Shown: positions 16,640 through 25,031, counted from the stretch's first letter. The stretch is DNA of 64,000 bases from Flavobacterium caseinilyticum (GCF_004349085.1 NZ_SMFM01000002.1:310001-374000), one strand, 5' to 3'. Translations and numbers: made by a program. The notes: generated by a model not told the origin, from the sequence alone.

Positions 16640-19600
16640 TTAAGGTTTGTGGAAAATTGTTCTATTTCCTGTTAGTTTATATGCTGCTCCTGATGGTAAA
16701 TCAATGTCTGCATCTGCTGCAGCATCATTAGCATAAGAAGGTATTGAGATATATACATGATAACCATTTTCATCAATATATTCTCTTAAAGTTTCAATCT
16801 GCATATCTGTTCCTGATGTAGTTTTTTGTCCTGTCCAAACTTGCCAACGAGATTTTCCTGTTCCTTTTCCCGTTCCAGCTTTATGTACTATAGTACCTCC
16901 ATCTAAATTATATGTACCTAAAGCATCATTTGATTGTTTGTAAATACCACCTGCTTTTAAAGCAGCATAAACATCTGTTCCTAAAGAGGTCATTGCATAC
17001 CAAGTTCTAGCTACTTGACCTAAAGCTAAAAAGTTACCTAAGCCTCCTATCTGAATATAAATATCTCCTGCGTTACTTTGAGATCCTGCGCAAGCATATA
17101 CGTTACCATTCGCAGTAGTCATAGCACCCCATCCTCTAAGTGTTTGTCCTAGTGCTACAAAATTCCCTACACCTCCTGTTTGTTTGTATATATCACCTGT
17201 AAGTGTTCCAAAATTTTGATTACCTACAGCCGCATAAACATCTGAACCTAAAGAGGTCATAGCATTCCATCCTAATACAGATTGCCCAAGTCCTACAAAG
17301 TTTCCTACACCCCCTGTTTGCATATATATATCACCTAATACTGCTGAAACATATATGTTTCCATTTGCGCTAGTCATACCTCTATAATTTCTTTGAGTTT
17401 GACCTAAAGCTACAAAGTTACCCACACCTCCTGTTTGTTTGTAAATGTCTCCAACAGTACCAAACTGGCTTCCAACACAAGCATAAACATCAGAACCTAA
17501 AGAACACATACCATTCCACGGTCTTTGTGCTTGCCCAAGTGCAACAAAAGTTCCGATACCACCAGTTTGCATATAAATATCTCCAGAATTAACACAAGCA
17601 TACACATTACCATTTGCAGAAGCCATTCCATGCCATACTCTAGCTGTTTCATCTAAAACGTTAAAATTAGTATTAGGTTGAAAATTAATTGTTCTTCCTG
17701 CTGATATAACTAAATCCCTACCCTTGTTGATATTAGGACTTTGTTCAACACCTATTTCTCTATTAGCTTGGTTTCCTAAAGTAAAATCCTTAGTAGGTGC
17801 ATAAAATGTACCAATTCCAAAAAATACCCCATCATCAAAAAGCCTACTTATTATTAAATTAGTTGCATTTAATGACTTTGTAATGTAGTTAGTTGTTCCT
17901 GTAAATACAGACTGTTTAGTTGCCAATGCAGTATTGATTGTGCTTAAATCCGTATTATCTAAGAGTGTTCCATCCCTATTTTGTAAAGTATAATACCTTG
18001 CAGCAGTATTTGCATTTCTAAAAAATGATGTGAATGTATTTGCAGCATTTCTTAATCCTAATTTATCATGTAGAAATATTTTTAGTCCTGAAACTGTTTG
18101 AACATCAGCAAGAACCATATCGCCACCACCGGTAGCTGTAGAACTAATTACAGGAGCGAGTGGATTTGTATTGTCAATAGTGATCCCTGCCCCTTGTGTG
18201 AACTTAGGTTGAAATCTACCTACACACCAATCATAAATTGCTTTGACACTTCCGTATTTAGTTATCGATGCTTTGTCAGTTTCAATATCTTGTGATTTAT
18301 TAGAGGTATCTTCTTTTCCTGATATATCAACAGTGTCTCCAAGTTTATCCCAAACTGTTCCAGTCCATCCATAATTAGCTCCTGTGTCATTCAAATTATA
18401 CACATGGCCTATTTCAAGTCCTACTGTTTCTGCTGGCGGTAAAGCACCAAAATTAGCTACGCTTCCTTTCCATACATAGACACTTGAAATTTTAGAATCT
18501 ATTTCAGATTTAGTGTAGTAGTTTGCTAAGTCTTGTACTGCTTGGGTGAACGTTATCATTTTACCAACAGCACTAACAATCAATCCACCTAAACCTCTAA
18601 ACTGAAACGTATCGTCTTTGACTGTAGCATTAACATTTCCGTTATCAGTGATAATGGTTTTTAAAGCTATTTGTTCGGGCGAACTTATTCCTGCTCCTAC
18701 AGATAAAACAATGTTATCCATTTTAAATCCAGAAGCATTTGCTCCGGCAAGAACAATATCGATTCTATTGAATGCTGAACCGCTAAACGTAAAGTCGCTT
18801 AATGGAATAACAATAGTTTGATATGCATTAATGGTAGTTCTAACAAAATTATATTTACCCGAATCCACATTGACTGCAGAACTGATCAGCGTATTGTTAT
18901 TGTAAAAGCGAATAGAGAATTTTGCTGTACTTGCAAAAGCAGCTTTTAGATTTACATAAAATTTTATTAGCGCGAAGTCAGCAACTTGTCTGGTTGTTAT
19001 ATCAGTAAACTTTAAGTATTGTCCATTGCTAAAAGCACCGCAATCAATATGTTTTGCTCCTTGAAACGAACCTGCTCCGGCATTAAAGTTAACGGTTCCG
19101 TTATTGGAGACTCCTGTAAATTCTACGTTCTCTTTATAGACAGCAAGCTCACTTACATTAGTTGGCGTTACAGCACCCGTATTTAGATAAACTGTAGTGA
19201 TTAATATTTGAGTATCGGTATTTACAGTAGCCGCAACCGGATCTGCGGTAGCATCACCCGTAATTTTTATGGCTCCCGTAGCATCAACCGCAATAGCATC
19301 TATTCTTGGATTAACTAAATCAGAATCATCAAGTGTTATTTGTTCTTGATTGCCCGGATATAAAATATAATCAATATAATAATCTGGGTAAAAAACATCA
19401 TACACTAAACCTACACCACTCCATATTGCATACGCTTTGCCTGTAAAATTTGTTCGTAGGTTTTGCAGGCCTTGAAGTACTTCAATGTCAGTTTGTATTT
19501 CAGTGATCAAAGCTAAATCAACAGATTCTCCATCTGCTCCAGGCACCCCTTGAATTCCTTGTATCCCTTGCTCTCCTTGTAACCCTTGCCCACCATCAGT

Positions 19601-20497
19601 TCCATTAAAACCTTGAATACCTTGCGCTCCGGTTTCTCCCTGATTACCGGTTTCCCCTTGAAGTCCTGTTTCTCCCTGGATTCCTTGCTCGCCTTGGATT
19701 CCTTGAATACCTTGAAGTCCGGTATCTCCTTTTGATCCTTTGGCGCCCTGATCTCCCTGGATTCCCTGAATACCTTGCAATCCCTGAATACCTCTCGGAC
19801 CAGATATACCTTGTAATCCTTGATCTCCTTTTACTCCCGGTATGCCCTGAATTCCCTGTAAACCTTGAATTCCAGTATCGCCTTTTATTCCTTTCAGTCC
19901 CTGATCTCCTTTTATTCCCTGAATACCTTGCGGTCCGGTTTCTCCTTGGATTCCTTGCGCTCCGTCCTCGCCTACAACTCCGTCTTTTTTAATGTCAAAA
20001 CGAAAACTGTAAATGGTATTGTCCACTAATTCCCCAGAGAAAAAGTCTTGAAAAACTTCTATGTTAAAAACATAAAAATCGGTTTCGTTGGTAATGGATA
20101 CTATTCTGAAGCTAAAAAAGTTATTTGCGTTGGCCGGATTTTCAATTTTGATCACTATATGATCGATTTCCGCTAGTCTATTGAACAGCATATTCAAATC
20201 CTTTGGCAGCAACGACTGTTTGTTTAATATCAGTTTCGTAAAATTTGCAGGATTTGTTTCGTTGGTATCAGTAAAGAAATAGCCTCTACTGTAATAATCA
20301 ATTTGCGGATTAGAGCCGTCTGAAAATATAAATTGTAAATTATTGATTCCGTTGACTTCATTTATAAGTCCAATAATGGAATTCAATCGATAACTTTTAT
20401 TTTTTTTTTGGTTATCAAATTCAGTCCCGAACAAGTAATCCTTTAAGCTAGGATACTCGTCGTAATTGTAAATGTCAGTGTCATTTGCTTTTGGCAT
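16640..20497 (-). CDS. Long tail fibre or host-binding protein with collagen-like shaft and six-repeat head
   Basis: A 1285-residue protein. Residues 1-170 form a structured base, and residues 173-325 are about 50 uninterrupted Gly-X-Y triplets (GIQGIQGETG type). Residues about 330-900 look like beta-rich trunk domains. Residues about 948-1190 contain six repeats of 38-46 residues, each with a WxxM...VYA...GDIY.QTGGVGNF..LGQ pattern, in alternating ANGNVY and LGSDVY versions; this suits a beta-propeller or beta-prism. A C-terminal cap follows. It probably trimerises through the shaft and binds the host surface. Confidence 0.8.
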   Translation of the reverse strand: MPKANDTDIYNYDEYPSLKDYLFGTEFDNQKKNKSYRLNSIIGLINEVNGINNLQFIFSDGSNPQIDYYSRGYFFTDTNETNPANFTKLILNKQSLLPKDLNMLFNRLAEIDHIVIKIENPANANNFFSFRIVSITNETDFYVFNIEVFQDFFSGELVDNTIYSFRFDIKKDGVVGEDGAQGIQGETGPQGIQGIKGDQGLKGIKGDTGIQGLQGIQGIPGVKGDQGLQGISGPRGIQGLQGIQGIQGDQGAKGSKGDTGLQGIQGIQGEQGIQGETGLQGETGNQGETGAQGIQGFNGTDGGQGLQGEQGIQGIQGVPGADGESVDLALITEIQTDIEVLQGLQNLRTNFTGKAYAIWSGVGLVYDVFYPDYYIDYILYPGNQEQITLDDSDLVNPRIDAIAVDATGAIKITGDATADPVAATVNTDTQILITTVYLNTGAVTPTNVSELAVYKENVEFTGVSNNGTVNFNAGAGSFQGAKHIDCGAFSNGQYLKFTDITTRQVADFALIKFYVNLKAAFASTAKFSIRFYNNNTLISSAVNVDSGKYNFVRTTINAYQTIVIPLSDFTFSGSAFNRIDIVLAGANASGFKMDNIVLSVGAGISSPEQIALKTIITDNGNVNATVKDDTFQFRGLGGLIVSAVGKMITFTQAVQDLANYYTKSEIDSKISSVYVWKGSVANFGALPPAETVGLEIGHVYNLNDTGANYGWTGTVWDKLGDTVDISGKEDTSNKSQDIETDKASITKYGSVKAIYDWCVGRFQPKFTQGAGITIDNTNPLAPVISSTATGGGDMVLADVQTVSGLKIFLHDKLGLRNAANTFTSFFRNANTAARYYTLQNRDGTLLDNTDLSTINTALATKQSVFTGTTNYITKSLNATNLIISRLFDDGVFFGIGTFYAPTKDFTLGNQANREIGVEQSPNINKGRDLVISAGRTINFQPNTNFNVLDETARVWHGMASANGNVYACVNSGDIYMQTGGIGTFVALGQAQRPWNGMCSLGSDVYACVGSQFGTVGDIYKQTGGVGNFVALGQTQRNYRGMTSANGNIYVSAVLGDIYMQTGGVGNFVGLGQSVLGWNAMTSLGSDVYAAVGNQNFGTLTGDIYKQTGGVGNFVALGQTLRGWGAMTTANGNVYACAGSQSNAGDIYIQIGGLGNFLALGQVARTWYAMTSLGTDVYAALKAGGIYKQSNDALGTYNLDGGTIVHKAGTGKGTGKSRWQVWTGQKTTSGTDMQIETLREYIDENGYHVYISIPSYANDAAADADIDLPSGAAYKLTGNRTIFHKP
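16930..17650 (-). repeat. Six tandem protein repeats of the fibre head (coding)
   Basis: Six related segments encode a shared pattern with a core QTGGVGNFVALGQ. Repeats 1, 3 and 5 carry ANGNVY/ANGNIY and repeats 2, 4 and 6 carry LGSDVY/LGTDVY. The array therefore grew as a two-repeat unit. Confidence 0.75.
19523..19981 (-). repeat. Collagen-like Gly-X-Y coding repeat
   Basis: Around 50 consecutive triplets in phase with Gly. The DNA is a degenerate repeat rich in CCTTGAATNCCTTG-like units on the plus strand, a substrate for slippage or recombination that could change shaft length. Confidence 0.9.
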
Positions 20498-20536
20498 TAC
20501 TGTTGAAATTTGATAATTAAAAACTATTAAAAAAAC

Positions 20537-20569
20537 AAAGATAATAGTTTTTATTTATTATAGTGCAAT
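20537..20569 (-). promoter_or_regulatory. Promoter of the fibre gene
   Basis: Minus-strand TATCTTTG (20537-20544) fits TAnnTTTG and has TTG 22 bp upstream (20567-20569). The transcript would start about 30 bases before the ATG at 20497. Confidence 0.5.
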
Positions 20570-20583
20570 CTAATTATATTTGT

Positions 20584-20602
20584 AGTGTAATTTATTTATA
20601 CT
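20584..20602 (+). promoter_or_regulatory. Operator dyad between the fibre gene and the wHTH gene
   Basis: AGTGTAATT-T-ATTTATACT (20584-20602, 7 of 9 paired) lies 6 bp before the ATG at 20609 and about 15 bp outside the fibre promoter. It could control both divergent genes. Confidence 0.5.
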
Positions 20603-20608
20603 TAAAAG

Positions 20609-21184
20609 ATGAAGAAGAAACCGGTAAAAGAAATGGTATCTGAACAAGTGTACAAAACACTAAAAGAAGGTAATGTAAAGCTAGTATATGACTATAATGC
20701 CGAAGCAAAAAAGAACAAATATTCAAAGCGGCTGCACTTAAAATTATTTGAAGGATATGACTTGCTCGAAAATTTTATTGTCGCGCGGCCTTATATCCAG
20801 AAGAAATACAAAATAGATTTGGGATTGTTCGAGATTTTGTTGTTCCTGCATGGGAAGAAATTCTTTAACCAAAAAGATTATGCCGAAATGCCAAAACAAT
20901 TCAAGTACCGTTCGATAAAAAACCTGCTCAATACGGGATATGTGGGGATTGTGCAAAACGGCGAAAATCTGGCAAAACATGTGTACCGACTCAATACTCC
21001 AGGCACCATAATTATAAAAGAATTTTACGAAGTGTTGTCTGGCGAAAAGAAATTTCTGGAAGACTACAACAATCCATTGGCGCGTAAGAAAACCAGAACG
21101 GCATTTGACAAAAAGAAAATGGATCTGATTTTGAAAATCAATCAGGCTCCGGCACCTGAAAAGAAGAAGGCTTTATACCGGTAA
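20609..21184 (+). CDS. Winged-helix-like phage protein, possible regulator
   Basis: A 191-residue, Lys-rich protein. Residues about 60-130 (IDLGLFEILLFLHGKKFF through AKHVYRLN) follow the helix-helix-helix-wing rhythm of a MarR-type winged helix, with IKNLLNTGYV as a likely recognition segment. It is the only rightward gene between two leftward blocks, and an operator dyad sits at its start. Control of late genes is plausible but inferred. Its 3' end overlaps the convergent gene by 47 bp. Confidence 0.6.
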   Translation: MKKKPVKEMVSEQVYKTLKEGNVKLVYDYNAEAKKNKYSKRLHLKLFEGYDLLENFIVARPYIQKKYKIDLGLFEILLFLHGKKFFNQKDYAEMPKQFKYRSIKNLLNTGYVGIVQNGENLAKHVYRLNTPGTIIIKEFYEVLSGEKKFLEDYNNPLARKKTRTAFDKKKMDLILKINQAPAPEKKKALYR

Positions 21185-21658
21185 GTAGTTTTCGTCGTAG
21201 TTTATTAATGGGTTCTTTGTTGATTGCTTCGAGAATGTTACGCAATACTTTGGCGCGCTGCTCTTCGGAACCGCGAAAAAAGAAAACCGGACTGACCTGG
21301 TATAATCCTCTTCCTTTGGTTTTCGAAATTAAATGCGACTTCGCCAGATTAGCAAAACAGCGGTGTATCGTAGTATCTGAATAAATATCCTGTCCTATTT
21401 TTGTAAGTAACGAATTGAATTTGTCACGCACCTGAGCGCTATTGGCGATAAAATTATTGTCGTCCATTTCCTCCGTGATAAAATCCAGGAAGATCCGTTC
21501 TGATTTGGACAACTTCATTAATAGCAATAATGAATTGAAATAGCGTTTTGTAAAAGCAGATTCTACCGCCACGGACGCAAAACGAAGCAACTCCAATTGT
21601 TCATTGTAGCTTCGGGAAACGTCTTTGGCAAGATAAGATATTACTTTTTTTTTTTCAT
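21138..21658 (-). CDS. RepL-like winged-helix replication or regulatory protein, start possibly slippage-dependent
   Basis: The long frame runs from 21728 (196 residues), but its first 23 codons overlap the previous gene. The natural start is the ATG at 21658, two bases after that gene's stop. That ATG is followed by eleven A residues and stops after four Lys codons; one more A would join it to the long frame. The body has a winged-helix core (about residues 70-150: SDTTIHRCFANLAKSHLI) and then GRGLYQVSPVFFFRG, like the C-terminus of RepL replication proteins. It is the last gene of the early leftward block. Confidence 0.6.
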
Positions 21659-21660
21659 TG

Positions 21661-21936
21661 TTATTTAAAATTCCATTTATCTGTTGGTTTATTAAAATGA
21701 TGATATTTAAGTACTCTGATAATATCATTTAACCATTCACTATATTCTTCGTCTTCTTTTAAAAAAGTTGGAATTAAAGTTACTGAGTTTTTACTTGGAG
21801 TTTCTTTATTAAAAAAACTTAAACGCATTGATGAATTATGTTTTACTAATTCAAAAACAATGTCTTCAGGTAGTTCTTTACCTAATTTGTTTTCTAAATC
21901 TTTTTTTACTTCACATAGAAAAATTTCTTTATTCAT
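21661..21936 (-). CDS. Hypothetical protein
   Basis: A 91-residue protein with an acidic-basic N-terminal helix (CEVKKDLENKLGKELPEDIVFELVK). It lies 10 bp after the preceding gene and 2 bp before the ATG of the RepL-like gene, so it is part of the same transcript. No family recognised. Confidence 0.6.
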   Translation of the reverse strand: MNKEIFLCEVKKDLENKLGKELPEDIVFELVKHNSSMRLSFFNKETPSKNSVTLIPTFLKEDEEYSEWLNDIIRVLKYHHFNKPTDKWNFK

Positions 21937-21946
21937 AATTACATAA

Positions 21947-22198
21947 TTAATTCCATTTGAAATTCATTTGATTTCTTATTTTTTGCTTTACCGATTCGTA
22001 GGATTCTTTTACTGTATAAGTTTCTCCATTAGAAAATACGTCACAATATCCTTTTTCGTCATGAGGTCGTATAGCGGCTATTAAATAAAATGTATGTATC
22101 CTAGTGGTACAATCTTTAATTGGCACTTCCATTCCTGCTTCCTGCTGCGGTATTAATTCCTCTGGAAGCCAAAGAACTTCTAAATCTAATTCTATCAT
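21947..22198 (-). CDS. Hypothetical protein coupled to the co-chaperonin gene
   Basis: An 83-residue protein whose ATG overlaps the stop of the GroES gene by 4 bp. It contains TTRIHTFYLIAAIRPHDEKG and an FSNGETYTVKESYESVKQKI motif that resembles short phage proteins of unknown function. No membrane segment. Confidence 0.6.
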   Translation of the reverse strand: MIELDLEVLWLPEELIPQQEAGMEVPIKDCTTRIHTFYLIAAIRPHDEKGYCDVFSNGETYTVKESYESVKQKIRNQMNFKWN

Positions 22199-22458
22199 AA
22201 TATCAGTTCTAGTTCAGTTTTTTCTTTAAGAAAAATGCAGTTTTTACCTTCGTATTCTATTGTAATTCCGCAATGATCATAGTAGCGAACGGTATCGCCA
22301 ACTTGTACAGATTGCACATCTGGACCTACCATGATTACTTTCCCTTCCAGCGGTTTCTTGATCGCTTCGCCCGGCAAAAATATTCCGGAAGCAGTTTGTG
22401 TGACAGCTTCCGAAATTTCTACCAAAACTTTGCTGCGGATTAATTGTTTTATTTTCAT
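22195..22458 (-). CDS. Phage-encoded GroES-type co-chaperonin
   Basis: An 87-residue protein with the full cpn10 pattern. VLVEISEAV (residues 11-19) is the first strand, GIFLPGEA (25-32) carries the GroEL-binding hydrophobic tripeptide of the mobile loop, LEGKVIMVGP (37-46) follows, then VQVGDTVRYYDHCG (51-64) and CIFLKEKTELELIL at the end. It should cap host GroEL and probably favours capsid folding, as T4 gp31 does. It lies in the early block next to a ParB-like gene, away from the capsid genes. Confidence 0.85.
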   Translation of the reverse strand: MKIKQLIRSKVLVEISEAVTQTASGIFLPGEAIKKPLEGKVIMVGPDVQSVQVGDTVRYYDHCGITIEYEGKNCIFLKEKTELELIL

Positions 22459-22461
22459 TGC

Positions 22462-23181
22462 TTACATTATTACTTCCCTAGTTTGATTTTTATGATTATA
22501 CACTTTCTCAATGTTATACATATACAATTTGACGCTAGCTTGACGATCCATCAACATGGGTGCCTGGGAAATTTTACTTTTTAATTTTTCAAAACTGCAA
22601 AGTCCTTTCTTTTGCAGTTCCTGGACCGCGCCAATAAGGTTTCTATCTTTAGAAAAACGATACTGTCCAAATAATTCATCTGATAATGTTAGTAAAGCGT
22701 CCGTCTCTTCAAAATACTTACATTCGAATCCACCACTTTGAAACGTTTCAGTTGATTTTACCTTTGGATTATTATACATTAATAAATCAATTGATAATTT
22801 AATTGCGATTTTATGCTTATTCATTATCTCAATGATTTTCTCGTAATCCGTAATGCCTAATTTTATATAGCAATTTAAGAAGTCATTCGGTTTCCATTTT
22901 TCGCCACGGCTATTCAATTGAGCGATTTGTTTTAGCGTTAACGTATTGCAAACAACAAAATATACTGGGTTTCCTGTTTGTTTACTTATTTCATATCGGT
23001 GCTGGCCGTCTATGATACAATACAATCCGTCCTTTTCTGAAACAATTATTGGACAAAAAGGAAGCATATTAAATCCTTGGGTAACATCGTTTATGATTTT
23101 TTCAATCTTAGATTTACTCAACAATCTATTCCCTGTTATATTTTCAAATAATTCGTAATTTGTTGTTTGCTGGATTTCCAT
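22462..23181 (-). CDS. ParB-like domain protein
   Basis: A 239-residue protein. Residues about 40-110 carry the ParB/sulfiredoxin fold signature, including CIIDGQHRYE (55-64) and LKQIAQLNSRGEKW. The C-terminal half is helical and unrecognised, without an obvious ParB helix-turn-helix. Phage proteins of this kind include CTP-dependent partition factors, nucleases and modification-linked proteins. It sits 3 bp upstream of the GroES gene. Confidence 0.8.
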   Translation of the reverse strand: MEIQQTTNYELFENITGNRLLSKSKIEKIINDVTQGFNMLPFCPIIVSEKDGLYCIIDGQHRYEISKQTGNPVYFVVCNTLTLKQIAQLNSRGEKWKPNDFLNCYIKLGITDYEKIIEIMNKHKIAIKLSIDLLMYNNPKVKSTETFQSGGFECKYFEETDALLTLSDELFGQYRFSKDRNLIGAVQELQKKGLCSFEKLKSKISQAPMLMDRQASVKLYMYNIEKVYNHKNQTREVIM

Positions 23182-23184
23182 TTT

Positions 23185-23400
23185 TTAACTTTTATTATTA
23201 ACTGAATTTACAATTGTGGCAAACACTCCTTTTTTCCAGAACGTAATAGCACCGCCTACAGAAGTCCAGATCCTAGCTTCTTTATCATATTCAAAAGAAG
23301 TGATTCCGGTAACGTCGATATTCATTTTGTTTGTGATACATTCTACGGTTTTAGCTGTAGCAAAATGTTGTCTTACTGCTTTTCGCGTTGGTCTTTTCAT
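23185..23400 (-). CDS. Hypothetical small protein
   Basis: A 71-residue basic protein (MKRPTRKAVRQHFATAKTVEC start). Its ATG overlaps the stop of a tiny upstream gene (ATGA at 23397-23400). No family recognised. Confidence 0.55.
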   Translation of the reverse strand: MKRPTRKAVRQHFATAKTVECITNKMNIDVTGITSFEYDKEARIWTSVGGAITFWKKGVFATIVNSVNNKS

Positions 23401-23531
23401 AGGATTATATAGTTTCTGTTTTTAATACCGTACCAAATCACATAAGATCCATCGGCTTTATCAATCCTTGGCTTCAACCACGTTTCTACTAAAAAAGCTA
23501 TTACGATAATAGCGACTAACAATATTTTCAT
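23397..23531 (-). CDS. Tiny single-pass membrane protein
   Basis: A 44-codon frame starting MKILLVAIIVIAFLVETWLK, one membrane helix then a charged tail ending NYIIL. It fits exactly between the RuvC-like gene (3 bp away) and the next gene (ATGA overlap), so it is likely translated. Confidence 0.55.
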   Translation of the reverse strand: MKILLVAIIVIAFLVETWLKPRIDKADGSYVIWYGIKNRNYIIL

Positions 23532-23534
23532 AGT

Positions 23535-23987
23535 TTATAGAATTAACAGAAAAGCGTCGCGCTGTTCCTGATTGGATTTTTTAGGGAAACCGGGAGCGAT
23601 CATTTCAATTTCCTTGTGGGTAATTTTGCCGTTTGCTCCTTTCCAGTGTTTTTTTAGTGGCTTAACCTGAACAAAAGGAATGTCTTTATGAATACACATT
23701 TCTACAATCTTTCGGCCTACTTCGTGATTGGCTCCGGTTTTAGAGCCAATTCTGGAAGCAACACCAGTTCCCATATTATTGCTATGCCAATTGGTTTTTT
23801 TGATCAACCAGGAAGCCTCTATTCGAACTTCCTTTATGAATTCCTTATGGAGTTCTAAGTAGTCGAATAGTTCAAAAAAAGTTAATGTTTTCAATTCGAA
23901 AGTTTTCGTTTTCTTATCGATGCAGGCGACTCCTGATTTACTAACATCAGGATCAATTCCTATCACTAAATTTTGTAGGCTGTTCAT
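23535..23987 (-). CDS. RuvC-like Holliday junction resolvase
   Basis: A 150-residue protein with the RNase-H-fold layout of RuvC: VIGIDPDVSKSGVACID (residues 8-24, first Asp at 12), an acidic RIEASW (56-60, Glu57) after the central sheet, and a C-terminal NQEQRDAFLL with Asp144. RuvC resolvases cut four-way junctions; phage forms clear branched DNA before packaging. It is shorter than bacterial RuvC (about 170). Confidence 0.8.
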   Translation of the reverse strand: MNSLQNLVIGIDPDVSKSGVACIDKKTKTFELKTLTFFELFDYLELHKEFIKEVRIEASWLIKKTNWHSNNMGTGVASRIGSKTGANHEVGRKIVEMCIHKDIPFVQVKPLKKHWKGANGKITHKEIEMIAPGFPKKSNQEQRDAFLLIL

Positions 23988-23990
23988 GGG

Positions 23991-24137
23991 TTATTTTACT
24001 GTTGTGGTTTCTTTATAAATTGAAATCCCTAGAAATCGTATTGTAATTTCTTTTTTTGAGAAGTTCGTACAGCCTGTACCATCGTTATAATCTGGTGTTA
24101 AAACTACTGTCTTAGTAATCATTGCTAATTTTTTCAT
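23991..24137 (-). CDS. Tiny hypothetical protein
   Basis: A 48-codon frame (MKKLAMITKTVVLTPDYNDG start) placed 3 bp before the RuvC-like gene and 15 bp after the previous one. Position is the main support; composition is protein-like but no family is visible. Confidence 0.45.
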   Translation of the reverse strand: MKKLAMITKTVVLTPDYNDGTGCTNFSKKEITIRFLGISIYKETTTVK

Positions 24138-24152
24138 AATGAGTTATTTTTT

Positions 24153-24821
24153 TTAGTTTCCTTCTTCGTTTCTGATATTCACATCATCGAGCATAATTTG
24201 TCTGCCAATGTATTTTGTAGGATCCGCATTATACTCGTCATAAATGGAGTTGAGGTAGAAAAATTCGTGCGGTAATGATTTAGCCATTCTGGAAACAAAA
24301 CCGTCAATTGCATTGAATATATTAGTCAACATTTGTGGATCAGCACCATAAACCTGACTCAAATGTTTATTGGCTTTACGCTCTAAACCTTTGTTCGCTT
24401 TTTTAAGCAGGTTGTTTAAGTACGGATCATGCTCTACCGTTTCAATAAGATTGTCATTAGCTTCTACAGCAAGTTGGTTGTAGATAAGTGATTTTAAGAC
24501 GTTGTTTTTATACGCCATCACTTCTTCTGTATATACTTTTTCTTTCCAGGAATCGTCGCCAGCAGCATAGAATTTCCAGGTCCCGTTAGCTACTTCAAAA
24601 GAAAGCATAGCAGCCGGACAAGTGGTTAATTGGTTTCCTTCAATCAATGAAAGATACACGGAGGTTAAATCTTTTTTGGCTATTTTGTAATAGTTGCCGT
24701 TTGGGTGGCCTACTACTCCCTGGTACATTTCTTCAATAGTGTACACTGGTTTTTCTGGAACAAAAGAAAGTACGTCTTTAGTACTTAAATCTTTTGTGCT
24801 TGCGCTTGTGTTGTTCTTCAT
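24153..24821 (-). CDS. Hypothetical phage protein
   Basis: A 222-residue acidic protein. Residues 30-80 contain GVVGHPNGNYYKIAKKDLTSVYLSLI and a Trp-rich strand. The C-terminal half is helical (NNLLKKANKGLERKANKHL). No motif is recognised. It overlaps the previous gene by 44 bp in another frame. Confidence 0.6.
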   Translation of the reverse strand: MKNNTSASTKDLSTKDVLSFVPEKPVYTIEEMYQGVVGHPNGNYYKIAKKDLTSVYLSLIEGNQLTTCPAAMLSFEVANGTWKFYAAGDDSWKEKVYTEEVMAYKNNVLKSLIYNQLAVEANDNLIETVEHDPYLNNLLKKANKGLERKANKHLSQVYGADPQMLTNIFNAIDGFVSRMAKSLPHEFFYLNSIYDEYNADPTKYIGRQIMLDDVNIRNEEGN

Positions 24822-25026
24822 TTACTCGTTTTTTTGGTTTAACTGTTTTACTTTCCCTTGTATTCCTTTTACTTTTACCGATGTGAAACCGGCCACATAT
24901 TTTACATTTGTAAATTTCAGAAGCTCCATCTGAATGCTCATTCTGTAAAAAATAGTTTGCTGATAACTTTGTTTTGTGCTGCGTCTTTCCGGCGCAACCT
25001 TTCATAAAGCTATTAGTACATGCCAT
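24778..25026 (-). CDS. Small basic protein with a CxxC motif
   Basis: An 82-residue protein with YKCKICGRFHIG (about residues 39-50), half of a zinc ribbon, and a very Lys/Arg-rich tail. Two more Cys residues occur near the N-terminus (MACTNSFMKGCAG) and could complete a metal site. Nucleic-acid binding is plausible. Confidence 0.6.
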   Translation of the reverse strand: MACTNSFMKGCAGKTQHKTKLSANYFLQNEHSDGASEIYKCKICGRFHIGKSKRNTRESKTVKPKKRVNEEQHKRKHKRFKY

Positions 25027-25031
25027 TGTTC

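Noticed and set aside
19523..19981. Repeated DNA resembling a CRISPR array or minisatellite
   Set aside because: The repeat stays in frame as Gly-X-Y codons within the fibre gene and has no spacers.
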